NCBI GenBank assembly: GCA_014925825.1
Contig: JACGCK010000164.1
Span: 1 to 64,000, forward strand
From: Pholiota molesta
Lineage: Eukaryota > Basidiomycota > Agaricomycetes > Agaricales > Strophariaceae
Direction: 5' to 3'
Length of the DNA stretch: 64,000 nt
Part shown: in pieces, positions 24,923 to 35,801 of the stretch
Layout: every line of letters begins with the position of its first letter
Numbering within the stretch: the stretch's first letter is position 1
Position numbers and translations under genes: made by a program
The notes under the pieces: model-generated
What the model was told of the DNA's origin: nothing
Seen by the model: only the letters and a program-made list of their open reading frames with translations
The model's database searches: none

Positions 24923-25193
24923 GGGGCGCCTGTCGTCGTCGTTGTCGTCGGCAGGAAGTAAGAACGGAAAACGAAACAAGAAAGAAGGAAGGAGGAAAGA
25001 GGAGGGCAGGGAACGATGTAGGCCAGCCACCACGGCGAATGAAAAGCAAAGCGCGTATCCCGATGGGATCTGCAGATCGCAGGGTGTCTGGGGACTGGCT
25101 GACGCTTCGGATAAGGAGTGACGTCAGAGGCACGGAAGGACAGTTCACGCTTTGAGAAAAGGCAGCCAGCCGCTCAACCACATCCCCCAACCC
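24923..25193. promoter_or_regulatory. Shared intergenic promoter region of the divergent GT2 and GH16 genes
   Basis: Only 271 bp separate the start codon of the minus-strand GT2 gene from the proposed start of the plus-strand KRE6-like gene, so both promoters must overlap here. No unambiguous TATA box is seen. A/G-rich and C/T-rich tracts dominate, for example at 24958-25005. Confidence 0.55.
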
Positions 25194-27847
25194 ATGGCCT
25201 ATCCTCGTCGCCAAAAGCCCACCAGCGCCGACCCCCACCCCCGCAGCGGCTCGCCCGGCTCCCAGCACAGCGACCTTCCCCCGCCCCGCCCGTTCTTCCT
25301 CTCCGAGCCCAACCGCACCTCCTCAGCCTCGTCGCTCGACATCTCGTCGCTCGACCCTCCTCCGACTCCGACTCCCCCGCCTCCGCACCGTCACCTCGCA
25401 TCAACCCAGCCCTGACCACCGCTAGCACCCGCAACGCCCCCGCCCGGCGGCGCAGCAGCGAGCGCGAGCACGCCTCGCCCAGGGCGCGCCGCGACTCCGG
25501 CACGTGGTCGCCCTCCACGCTCTACGCAGAGCCGCACTCGCCCCCGCCCCAGCACCAGCAGCTCCCGACGCGCCCGCCGCCGTCCTCGTTCACCTTCCCC
25601 TTCCAGGCGTACCCCGGCAACCCGGACCCGCTCCCCAGCCAGCGCCGCCGCGCCTCGCTCGACAGCACCGTTGCAAGCGACTACACAAGCGCGAACGCCG
25701 CGGACGCCGAGGCGGATCTGCGCAAGCCCTTCGCGCCGTTCATGGCTGCCGGTACCGCTGGTGCCGGAGGTTCTGGCGGGAGCGCGAGCGAGGCGGCGAG
25801 CGGGCACAGCGCCGGTAGCACCGCGAGCCTGCTCCAGCACGCGCACATCCCGCGCACCGCGAGCAACAACAGCCTCTACAAAGCCAGCGCCGCCGCCGCC
25901 GCCGCCGCGAGCCCCTTCTCCCCCTCGCCGTCGACGACGGCCTTTGACCATCCCGCGGTCGCAGCCCCCGCGCCGCAGTCACCCACAACCTCATACGCGT
26001 TCGCCTCGGGTGCGTCAACGCTCCCGCGCAACGGCTCGACGCCCTCCTTCCGCGCCCCGTTCCTCGCGCCGTCCTCGCGGCCCACGAGCTCTCTATGGTC
26101 GCCGCCGTCCTACGGCCAGGCGTACACGAACACGCACCTGCTCTCCTCGTCCCCGAGCGCCAGCACCACCGCGCTCGCCTTCCTCCCGGGCCTCACGGGC
26201 GCGGGCATAGCGGGCGTCGGCTCCGGCAACGGCGCGTCCCCGTACGCGCTCGCGCTCCCCAAGGCGCGCCCCCCGCTGCCCTCCACGCGCCTTGCGGAGC
26301 CGCTCACGAAGGACGACAAGCCGTGGCTCGCCGCGCGCGAGCCCCGCGCGCGCCTCTCTTACCTCACCACTTTGCTCTGCATTGTCCTCGGCCTCGCGGG
26401 CGCTGGCTACCTCTGCTTCTCCGGCGTCGCGGAGGCGCAGAAGCAGGTGCTGGACCCGAGCACGCTGTGTCTGGTCCTCGACGACGACTTCACGGGGGCG
26501 GACCTCGACGGCGGGAACTGGGTGAAGGACGTGGAGCTCGGCGGGTTCGGCGTGGGCGAGTTCGAGATGAGCACGGGCGCGGCGGAGAACCTGTACACGC
26601 GCGGCGGGGAGCTGTACTTCATGCCGACGCTGACGCCGAGCAATATCGTGGGCGGGGGCACGTACACGCTGCCTGGGTGCACAAGCGCGAATAAGACGGC
26701 GTGTTCGGTGACGCCGAGCCCCGGCGGGAATGGCCCGAATGTGGTGAATCCGGTGATGAGTGCGAGGATTAATACGTTCGGGAAGAAGAGTGTGAAGTTT
26801 GGCAAGGTGGAGGTCCGCGCGAAGATGCCGACTGGGTGCGTTTGGGTCCTGTTTTCTGGTTGAGATTTGGTGATTGAATATTTTTCGACAGCGACTGGCT
26901 CTCACCTTCCATTACCCTCCTACCTGTGAACAACACCTATGGTGCCGCGTTCCCGTTGTCCGGCTCTATGACGCTCGTGCAAGCAAGAGGGAATGCGCCC
27001 TCGTACCCCGCACAGGGCAGGAATTTTGTGACGGCTAGTCTGGTGTATGGTCCGCTGGCAAGTGTGGCGGAGAGGATATTTGGATGGTGAGTTACCTTCT
27101 ACCAAGCGCCTCGAATCGCGCGCGATCACCCCTTCCCTCCCCCTCTCCTCTTCCCAAAACACCCAACTCACCCGCTCCCCCCTTAGGTACTCCCTCAAGC
27201 GCTCCACCTTCTCCGCCGGCTTCCACGTCTACACGCTCGAATGGACGCCGACCTTCATCCGCATGTCCGTCGACGCGCGCACGCACACCATGCTCCTCAC
27301 CACCACCGCCTCCCCCTCCACCTCCTACTTCGCGCGCGCGCACTTCCCGCCGACCGCCCCGAACGGGTCCTCCGTCGCCGTCGTGCAGGACATCTACCGC
27401 GCGGCGGGCGGGGGGAACGCGGCCCCGTTCGACCAGGACTTTTATTTGGGCATCGGGCTGGGGGTGGGCGGGACGAGCGGGTGGTTCCCGGACGGGGTGG
27501 GCGGGAAGATGTGGTTCGATGGGAGTCTGACGGCGATGCGGGATTTTGCGAGGGGCAGGGGGTGTGGTACCCGACGTGGCCGGCGGGGGATGCGGATCGG
27601 GCGTTCCGGATGTGAGTCCTCGTTTTTTGGTGTTTGTGGTTTTGGTGCTTTTCGGTGGGGTTGGAGGTGCTGGTTTGGGCGCGTAAGGTTTTGTGGAAAT
27701 TTATGATCTCGTGCGCCCTTTGTTTCAGAGGGGTGTTTGCTCCTTTTGTTCTGTTCTTCGTGTTTGTTTTTTGGGCGGGTATGGTGGAGATGCTGACTGG
27801 CGATGCGCGACAGTGACTACGTCAAGATGTGGGAGGTGTGCAAGTAA
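25194..27847 (+). CDS. KRE6/SKN1-like GH16 type II membrane protein, catalytic site degenerate, two frameshifts
   Basis: Homologues act in beta-1,6-glucan assembly in the secretory pathway. The start MAYPRRQKP (25194) begins a long, low-complexity Ser/Pro/Ala-rich cytosolic region. One membrane anchor follows (YLTTLLCIVLGLAGAGYLCF, near 26360-26420), then the lumenal GH16 domain (LDDDFTGADLDGGNWVKDVELGGFG...). Exons end near 26834, then 26892-27087 and 27187-27611, with the last exon 27814-27847 (DYVKMWEVCK, stop). The usual catalytic block S-G-E-I-D-I-x-E-A-R-G-N reads SGSMTLVQARGN at about 26950-26990, so both acidic catalytic positions are lost. Reading frame slips by one base near 25352-25360 and again in a G-rich tract near 27548-27562. 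Conserved sequence continues after each slip, so a missing base (sequencing error or mutation) is likelier than an intron. A longer frame from 25118 avoids the first slip but loses the MAYPRRQ start. Confidence 0.82.
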
Positions 27848-28466
27848 AAGGACCCATCGACGCGCCGTCCCGAATTTCAATTCCGAGCGCTCGCGGACCT
27901 GGCCGTGGTGCGCCGTGGGAAGATGACTTCGTCGTTCGCTAAAGAGGACAGGGGTTGGATGATGATGCATGATGGTGGAGGGGAATGTAGGAGACAGAAG
28001 ACTCTAGAGGCTTTCTTGTGCCGTGTGTTGATTTTGGGTGGCGGCCGTGCGGGTTGGGCTTGGACTTGCATGCTCGGTAATTTATTATCCCGCCCATGCA
28101 TCGTCGGCATGCATCAAGGTGGTATTGTATGGCGCCCGCACAGTCATGTGCGGGCCATTGACGTGGGGTGGTGCAATGGATATGTAGACTTTACGCGTTT
28201 CGCTTTGGCGTAGGACTCAACCTTGAGAGGATGGACTGCGTTTTTTTTTTTTCCACTGTTCAGTTATGACATACGTACGCGCAATTCCATACACGCATAT
28301 TAGATATCACAGCTTCATATCGGATTGTATTAATTGTTGGCTGTCTCAATCCAGACGTATTTGAGATACCATTTCTTTCTGTATATCGTTGTTAGAAATA
28401 CATAGATGGATGCGCCGCAGAAGCTAAGTACTGAAAACTTGAATTCACATTCATAGGCATAGATGT
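27848..28466. other. Intergenic region between the convergent GH16 and HET genes
   Basis: Convergent 3' flanks. No supported gene, although a T-rich run near 28240-28252 and AT-rich sequence suggest terminator and polyadenylation regions. Confidence 0.5.
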
Positions 28467-29630
28467 TTACAGATATGCATTTACCACCTTCATGCCCATT
28501 CCTTGGAGCAACTCCTTCTGTATGGTAATAAACCCTGCTGTGATATCGATCGGTTCATGAGTACCAGAAAACCATTTCGTGCCTAGCTGGATTATTTTGC
28601 GTGTATCGATTTTGGCAGTTGGCTCGAAGTGCTTCGAGGAAATGTCATGTAGGGAAAAGTTTGATTTTGGGGTCGGAATTCCTAGGAGAAACGCGCAGGA
28701 AGGGAGCGGAAGATAGATGCAACCTTTGTCATTGTCTTCCTTGAATGTATATATACCAAGGAAGAAGCTGCTCCCACAAGGGGTCGGAATTTCGGGGTGA
28801 TAAAACTGAAAGAGGGAGTCCATAGTGGGGTATTGTGGAAATCGTTTGTGGAGGGGAATGTATAGAGTGCCATGGTGTTTGCGGACCGCCCACATTACGC
28901 CAACATTAACATAGAAGGGCGCATGATGATAATGTTGGTTATCTAGAGGCACTACCACAGTGTGTACATGAATGAGCAGTAACCTCGCCCGTAAGCCAAG
29001 ATGAGTAAAAACCATTGGCTCTAAGAGAGTAGGTATGATATCTGGAGAGGCGTTGACTTCAGCATTTTCATTGACGTAACATTCTGGTTTGGAGGGAATA
29101 AGGTGTGAGGTATGAATCCTGTCAGAAATGGCCGCTCCCGCCCAGTGAAGGACCTGGATGATATGGGATGTGTGTCTTGAACTGATGATCGCCTCGATCA
29201 GTCGGGAAAAAGCACGTTCTGCGCCTTCGCCATACGAGATGGAAAAATTGACACCAAAGATTCCCATCAGGGAGTAGGCCCAATCCTCTCCTCGCGTTGT
29301 TTGCCTGGATGCCGCCCAACGCATACGAGTCAGAACACCGCTGCCTTTGAGAGGGTCAAATGATAGGAGCTCCTTTGCTTCTATCCCAGTTACGCTGCGA
29401 ATGATTTCTTGGATGATGGGGTTGGCCTTGTCGTTGTCCCAAACGCTGGGCGTTAAGCGGGTCCAATCGCGCCCATAAAACTGCATATTCTTCGGCGCAA
29501 TAAGCTCTTGCAGAGTCCAGCCACGTTTAAACCAGCCATCAAATTCCATGTCGACGAGAGAAACGGTTTCGCGAAGATAGGTGATGCAAATGGACGAATT
29601 TTCATACCATTTATACATGGATTGGATGGC

Positions 29631-29636
29631 TTCGTC
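29631..29636. repeat. Target-site duplication, left copy (TTCGTC)
   Basis: It lies directly next to the left end of the foldback element and is identical to 30571-30576. Removing one copy with the element restores the HET reading frame. Confidence 0.85.
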
Positions 29637-30570
29637 TATGGCGTTCAAAGTGTACAAAAATCAAACCGCAATCTTTTTTTGTTAGCGCGATTTATTTTTC
29701 TTACTTTTTCGACTTTCTGCACTATTTAGACCAGATTTCAGAATGAGAAAAATTAGAGCGGAAAATGCGGGTAGCGCGCAACTTTGAAATCATTGCGCGC
29801 AACTTTGATTTCAGCGCGCAACTTTTTTTTGGCGTGCAACTTCCATAGCGCGCAATTTAATTTTGGCGTGCAGCTTTTAATGCACAGAGTAGTCTACTTC
29901 AAGCTTCGACGAACTACAGTGTACTTGTGTAGGCTGTTTTGTGGGTTGTCTGGGACCAATCCAGGAATCTGAAAGCAAGGTTTGAGTACGTCGCCAATGA
30001 TGCCAACTGTGATGCCACCTCGGCTAACATCCGGCATGTTCTACCAATGCAGTCCCCGGTCTCCCGATGCGGTCCTTAGCCAACCTCTAACCAACCTTTC
30101 GCCATACTATTTGATACCTTAGAAGATTAAGATGGATTAAAATTATCCAATGCCCGTGTAAGCTAAATCGCTCTTGCCGGACCAGCCGGCATCAGACTTG
30201 GCATCAGACTGGGCATCATTGGTGACCTTGCCCAAACCTTGCTCTCAGAGTCCCGGATTGTTTCCAGTCTACACAGGTACATGTAGCTAGCTTAATTGAG
30301 GCTTGAAGTAGACCACTTCTCACTTTCAAAGAGTCGTGTGAAAAAATTAAATTGCGCGCTATGAAAGTTGCGCGCCAAAAAAAAGTTGCGCGCTGAAATC
30401 AAAGTTGCGCGCAATGATTTCAAAGTTGCGCGCTACCCAGATTTTCCGCTCTAATTTTTCTCATTCTGAAATTTGGTCTAAATAGTGCGGAAAGTCGAAA
30501 AAGTAAGAAAAATAAAGCGCGCTAACGAAAAAAGATTGCGTTTTAATTTTTGTACACTTTGAACGCCATA
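29637..30570. mobile_element. Non-autonomous foldback/MITE-like DNA element (934 bp)
   Basis: The ends are inverted copies. The left starts TATGGCGTTCAAAGTGTACA and the right ends with its reverse complement. Strong similarity continues for about 228 bp on each side (29637-29864 and 30342-30570). Weaker inverted similarity reaches towards the centre: for example CTACTTCAAGC near 29895 against GCTTGAAGTAG near 30300, and GCAAGGTTTG near 29975 against CAAACCTTGC near 30233. Nearly the whole element can therefore fold into one hairpin. It carries no transposase-like frame. TTCGTC (29631-29636 and 30571-30576) flanks it as a target duplication. The superfamily is unassigned, because a 6-bp duplication does not settle it. 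Confidence 0.88.
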
Positions 30571-30576
30571 TTCGTC
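30571..30576. repeat. Target-site duplication, right copy (TTCGTC)
   Basis: Partner of the copy at 29631-29636, directly abutting the right end of the foldback element. Confidence 0.85.
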
Positions 30577-31290
30577 GAGTTCAGCGCTGCTATCTTTATT
30601 GATGCAGAGAGTGTCGATCCATGCGAGGGTAATGCCGTGGTCGCGATACGTAACTCCGCGGAATCCCATAAGCTTATCGTCCCCAGATCTGCCGTTCACC
30701 CACTCCTTTCCGAGAGTATCCTGATATATGATTTCACCGGTAGGAAGCCAGGTATGAGAAAGAATGCTATAGCACACATACTTTTGGAAGAGGAACTGGC
30801 AGATCGCCTTCCACGGATCCTCTCTAGCATCTTCTTCCTGATCATCTGAGTCCAGCTGTGGCAGCCTTCCAAGACTATCCACCTTTTCTGCCATTTGAGA
30901 AAGCAAATCGTCGTCAACAACTCTCATTCGACTTGCGATATGGTTGACATATTCCTTCCGTCCAATCAGTTCCATTTGCGGAAGTAGAATCAATCGAAGA
31001 GGCATGTTATTGAAGGCGTGCTCTCTGAGTGCGTCGATTAAGGTTTCTGGAATTGAGGCCTGTATGGTATCAGGCAAGGGTCTTTCTGGGAAGTTCAAAA
31101 TTTGAATTAGTACCGACCAATCAAGATCTAAGTCTGGCTTAGCATGGTTTGCATAAAGAATAAGGCTACCTTGAAGTAGTGTATTCAATTCGGGATATAA
31201 TCTACCCTTTGTGACTCTTGATCCATGCGTGAAATATGCGAATCCGTGAACTGGTACTGGTTCGTCGTTTAGAATGCGACTCAGTGACAT

Positions 31291-33618
31291 CTTTCACAAG
31301 GAGCCGATCTGCAGTGCAACCAAGTCACTAGACACCACTGGCTGGCGTAGAGCTGGCGGCAATATCGATTATTTGAGAGTAGGTAGAGACGTGCTCGAAA
31401 AACTGCAAGGTACCTACGATAGTATCTGACGATGGGGACAAGATGGTGGGGAAAGAGAGTTCGTGTAGTCCGGTGATCAACCGCGAAAGGTGATCATGAT
31501 AACAACATGACAAATACTTTTCCATTGCCCCGTTTCCCCGCGGATCTGTTGGTGGAAACATATAATAACGTACTATGTAGCAAGGGGGTTATACAATTTT
31601 AGGCGCTCAATGTAGCGCTTATTGGGTGATCCCCTTCTGAGTGGGCTGGGACTGGATTTAAAGCTTGGGCGTTGACTTCTTCACCATAATTCAATGAGGG
31701 ATATATTGATTAGGCTTTGCGGTATTCTCTGGAGCCCAGGATAGATTATTCCAGTCCCAAAAAACTCAAGATTATTCAAGTCATATAAGATTCTACTAAA
31801 AGATGCAGTGAATGAGTTATTTTTCAACTTGGCCTCGAACTTCGAAGACTCCGAGGTGCAACTCATCAATTTGGGCTTTGAAGCTGTAATTTTTGCTGCA
31901 TTGATTCGAATTTTATGGAAGCAATCGATTGCCGCGGGCGCCTGTGGTAAACTGGAGGTTACCCAGAGCAAAGAGCCAACTGAATCGCTGGTCAGTAGTA
32001 AGCGTTTGATTTTCGGGGCTGCTTAGAGATACCCTGAATATAAAAAGTGGAGGCGGATTTGAATTCATATATTGATCCAGAGCTATTGTAGATAGGTCAA
32101 ATGGATTCATACAAATGTATCCCGCATGCCAACTTATGCCTTGTGTTAGCAGTGCCAGAGCAATGCATAACGGTATTTAGCAAATGCCAAAATATACTGG
32201 CTCACATAATAAATCACATTAGAAATGGCTGCACAGTGGCCTAATGCTCATCCGAAAGCCAATAATGCGGCAGAAAGAAGCAAAGAAAGGTGGGCAAAGC
32301 CTGAGGCCTGCTGAGGGTGGAATGGCCGGCCTCGACTCGCAACCGACTCGGACTCGCATGCCGCGGCGTAATTGTGGCAGTGTTAGATGGTCGTGTTTAT
32401 TTCTAGCGTATTTACAGCTACAAACAGCACAGCCACATCTGAGGTTTTTCGTCTCCAATGTCCACTGCTGAGCGCTCTTGACCTGCTCTAGACTCTAATG
32501 TGCACCAGATTCAATGTTCAGCACGCAGTCGTCGATCTACCAGAACATACAGGCTGCATGATGCCGAAATAGCATCTATAGTCTTGAACCCTCGACGCCG
32601 ACCTTCGCAATCGCGAATGCTCAGTGGCAGCAAGCACGCTATTTTAGATAATGGATGCACGACTGCGGGCTCCGAGGAATCGTCGCTCTGTTTCAATAAG
32701 CCTGGGTCTAACGAGGTTCTCACTTATCTCTATTGTATCGGGAGCTAATAATAACTGACGAGGAGTACCCAGACCCAGTGATATCGACACAGTTCCTATT
32801 TATTCCGGAATACAGACACGGGAAAACAAGGAAAGAGATCGCATCGACGGCACGTCTGATGAAGCCATGTAGCTGATCTGTGGGAAGCGTCAAGTTATCG
32901 ATGTGAAGGCTGCAATGTTGAACGGCTGGGTACACCAGGAATATACCAAGGTATGTATGTTGCAAGTATGTTGTGAATATACCGCATTCTGCAACGCGAT
33001 TAACACATCAACCTTACCTGACAGAAGCTAAGATTCAGCAATGTCATGGAACGCGGTCAAGCCACAGCCTAGGCACTTTGAATTTCAGTCCTCGGCTCAG
33101 AAGTGCGCTGCATTGAACAGTCAGCGAGATGTCACGGTCATGCGCAAGCCATTCTGAACTGTTCTAGTCAGCCACTGATCTCGGAAAACCACGGCAGTGG
33201 AACTTCACGTCTCTCGGTGAGAAGACGGGGTCGCGCTTCTTCCAGTGAATGCAGTCGCAAATGGCGTGGACTTCCCGCTGATAGTTGCCGTTGAAGCTTC
33301 GTGCCTCGAGGTCAGGGATGTCCATGCTACCTGCGTCCAGCTCACATGTAAGATGCCGTGCATCATAAATCTTTCAAAGCAAGCAGTGTTTCACCAAGCA
33401 GAGTCATGGATATGTATGGGATGAACACGCGCCATATTGGCAGTGGATTATGAAAAATGGAGGAAGATCATCTGACAGCCGCCTGTGTGAATGGGGCACA
33501 TTCGGCTGAGAAGAGGGGGCCAAAGACTCGACAACTTGGGACATTGGAGTTGCCGCCCCAGCCAATCCAGACCGGCTGATTAGATCCGACTCTGGGTAAC
33601 AAGAAGCTTCTTGCCCGC
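31291..33618. other. Gene-poor region between the HET gene and catalase
   Basis: No intact gene is supported. A 77-codon minus-strand frame (31561-31328) just upstream of the HET gene has no recognisable motif. The only suggestive coding trace is the short Copia-like segment listed separately. Confidence 0.45.
32876..32950 (+). mobile_element. Possible eroded Ty1/Copia reverse-transcriptase fragment
   Basis: A 25-codon stretch reads QVIDVKAAMLNGWVHQEY, resembling the Copia RT block Q-x-D-V-K-x-A-F-L-N-G-x-L-x-E-E. Stop codons lie close by and no LTR was found. The match is short, so this is a tentative relic. Confidence 0.3.
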
Positions 33619-33670
33619 TATAAAACAACACCACGTCCTCTCACACACTCTCCATCTTTCTCTCTTTAAC
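33619..33670 (+). promoter_or_regulatory. TATA box and CT-rich leader of the catalase gene
   Basis: TATAAAA at 33619-33625 lies 46 bp before the start codon. A CT-rich stretch (CTCTCACACACTCTCC) follows, ending in TTTAAC before ATG. This is a standard arrangement for a strongly expressed fungal gene. Confidence 0.7.
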
Positions 33671-35801
33671 ATGGCTAATCAGACACCAGTGTACACGACC
33701 TCCAACGGTGCCCCCGTCAACGAGCCTTATTCCGCTCAGCGCGCAGGCATCAATGGCCCGCTCCTCCTCCAGGGTAAGTTCCATCTCCCTTCATCCCTTC
33801 GGCATCAGTAGTAGGCTTATCACCTCGATCACTTAGACTTCCACCATATCGATCTCCTCGCCCACTTCGATCGCGAGCGTATCCCCGAGCGTGTCGTGCG
33901 TACCTCACCCCACCCCCACCCCCGTATCTACCCCATCCACTTAACGTTTATGATTACGTGTAGGTCCACGCCAAGGGTGCCGGCGCACACGGTTACTTTG
34001 AGGTCACACATGATCTGAGCGATATCACCTCGCAGTCGCTGTTCAGGCAGGTCGGCAAGAAAGTTCGCGCGACGGTGCGATTCTCGACCGTCGGTGGTGA
34101 ATCTGGTTCCGCCGACACCGCGCGTGACCCGCGTGGCTTTGCGATTAAGTTGCGCACAGATGAGGGCAACTTGGATTGGGTGTTCAACAACACGCCAGTA
34201 TTCTTTATTCGTGATCCCGCCAAGTTCCCGCACTTCATCCACACGCAGAAGCGTAACCCTCATTCCCATCTCAAGGACGCGGATATGTTCTGGGTACGTG
34301 TCTCTTTCCTTACTTGCTTTCTCTCAGGCCGCGTCCACGATCAAACCCAAATTCACAACTCAATCGCATATACATCCATCTTATCTGTCGAAGATACTCA
34401 TGCTGCCTATTTTTAGGACTACCTCTCCCAAAACCCTGAGTCCATTCACCAGATCATGATTCTTTTCTCTGATCGCGGCACACCCGACGGTTACCACAAC
34501 CAGCATGGATACTCCGGACACACATTCAAGTGGCTCAAGGATGACGGCTCCTTCGTCTACACCCAGATTCACCTTCGCGCCGACGGCGGCTTCAAGGTGC
34601 GTTGCATTTCTTCTTCCTGCCTTCCAGATGTTGAGGGTACCTACCCATGACAAGACGCTCGACGCCGCGACTGCGACGCGCATTGCTGGTGAGAACCCCG
34701 AGTACGGTATTGAGTCCCTCTTCAACACCATCGAGGCCGGCAAATTCCCCTCCTGGACCGTCTACATCGTATGTTCCCTGCCTCTCTTCGAGAATGTCCC
34801 ACGCTAATTAATCTCATCTAATCTCGGCCATCCATTCCATCTAATCTAATCACTCATACCCATCCAACAGCAAACGATGACGCCTGAGCAGGCAGAGAAG
34901 TTCCGCTACAACATCCTCGACCTGACCAAGGTGTGGCCACACTCCGAATTCCCACTGCGCCCCTTTGGCAAGTTCGTCCTCAACGAGAACCCCAAAACTA
35001 CTTCGCCGAAATCGAGCAGGTGCGTCTCCATCCATTTTACATCAACTCTCGACTTACATACTTCTCAAAAATAGGCTGCCTTCTCTCCTTCGCACCTCAT
35101 CCCCTTCATCGAGCCCTCTGCCGACCCGGTCCTGCAATCGCGTCTCTTCTCCTACCCAGATACCCACCGTCACCGTCTTGGCGTGAACTATCAGCAGCTG
35201 CCCGTCAACGCGCCCATCGTCCCCGTGCACAACTTCCAGCGCGCCGGTGCCGGTACCTTCGTCTCGCAGGGCGCCGCCCCCAACTACCAGAGCTCCATCC
35301 AGCCGCTCAAGTACGAGGGCCGCACGAAGACACTCGACGGCCACGTGCGCGATGCGGAGCGGGTGGCCAAGCACGAGGCGTTCGTCGGGGGCGCGTGGCG
35401 CGATTTGTCGGAGATCACGGAGCTCGACTTCGAGCAGCCCCGCGCACTGTGGAGCAAGGTGTGGAACGATGCGCAGCGCGAGGCGTATGTGCAGAACGTC
35501 GCAGGCCACTTCGGCGGTGTCAAGGACGCCGCTGTCAAGGCCAGGCAGCGTACGTCCATCTCTTAGCATCTTTTTTTGTTTGTACAGGCGCTGACAAGTC
35601 CCTCACCCTAACCTTTCTTGCCTTATGCTATTGACAGTGTCCGTTTGGGCCGCAGTCGACCAAGGCCTCTCGGACCGTATCGCGAAGGCCATCGGGCACC
35701 CAAGCGTTGCGCCGCTCAAGGTGAAGCCTGCCTCGGAGGCGGTCAAGTACCGCGCGAACCTCGGGTTCGTCATTGCCTCTGTCTCTGCACCCCGGCTCTG
35801 A
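33671..35801 (+). CDS. Monofunctional haem catalase, small-subunit type, with one frameshift
   Basis: It decomposes hydrogen peroxide. Exons: 33671-33773, 33837-33895, 33964-34293, 34417-34596, 34655-34768, 34871-35019, 35075-35549 and 35638-35801, about 525 aa. The clade 3-like domain is complete. The distal haem-side region has [17 protein letters not shown] with the catalytic His, then [20 protein letters not shown]. The catalytic-Asn region [11 protein letters not shown] follows, and the proximal-side motif [17 protein letters not shown] contains the haem-ligand Tyr. Exon 6 is 149 nt instead of the expected 150. Around 34989 the frame slips from NENPK to NYFAEIEQ within a CCCCAAAA run, so one A is probably missing. 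No peroxisomal SKL-type C-terminus is present. The 58-nt intron 4 uses an AAG acceptor, which I chose over a 31-nt alternative because it keeps the family alignment. Confidence 0.88.

Larger units (their letters stand above)
28467..31290 (-). pseudogene. HET-domain (heterokaryon incompatibility) gene interrupted by a foldback element
   Basis: HET proteins mediate non-self recognition and incompatibility cell death in fungi. The 5' part (31290-30577 before the insertion) reads through SILSHTWLPTGE, WIDTLCINKDSSAELDE. After the insertion (29630 down to 28467) it resumes with SMYKWYENSSICITYL, WFKRGWTLQELIAPKNMQFY and EDWAYSLMGIFGVNF. These are the three classic HET blocks in the right order. 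A 934-bp insertion plus a 6-bp duplication sits between them. Total span 2824 minus 940 equals 1884 nt, an exact 628 codons, and there are no other stops. The gene was therefore intact until the insertion. It has no introns and a long N-terminal extension (about 190 residues) before the HET block that I do not recognise. It could still yield truncated products. Confidence 0.85.

Noticed and set aside
25118..25193. Alternative start at 25118 for the GH16 gene
   Set aside because: It gives a single frame to the GH16 domain, but the N-terminus is then unlike the MAYPRRQ-type start and only 196 bp would separate the divergent genes. Kept as an alternative in the entry.
25391..26905. Antisense frames across the KRE6-like gene
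   Set aside because: Composition typical of the complement of a Ser/Pro/Ala-rich coding region; the plus strand has the membrane anchor and GH16 domain.
28467..29657. The C-terminal HET frame as an independent gene
   Set aside because: Its first codons lie inside the terminal repeat of the inserted element; it is the 3' part of the interrupted HET gene.
33103..33294. A 63-codon frame upstream of catalase
   Set aside because: No motif, no splice context; probably chance.
34597..34627. A 31-nt intron 4 in catalase ending at CCAG
   Set aside because: Shorter than credible fungal introns; the 58-nt version ending at 34654 keeps phase and matches the family ([23 protein letters not shown]).
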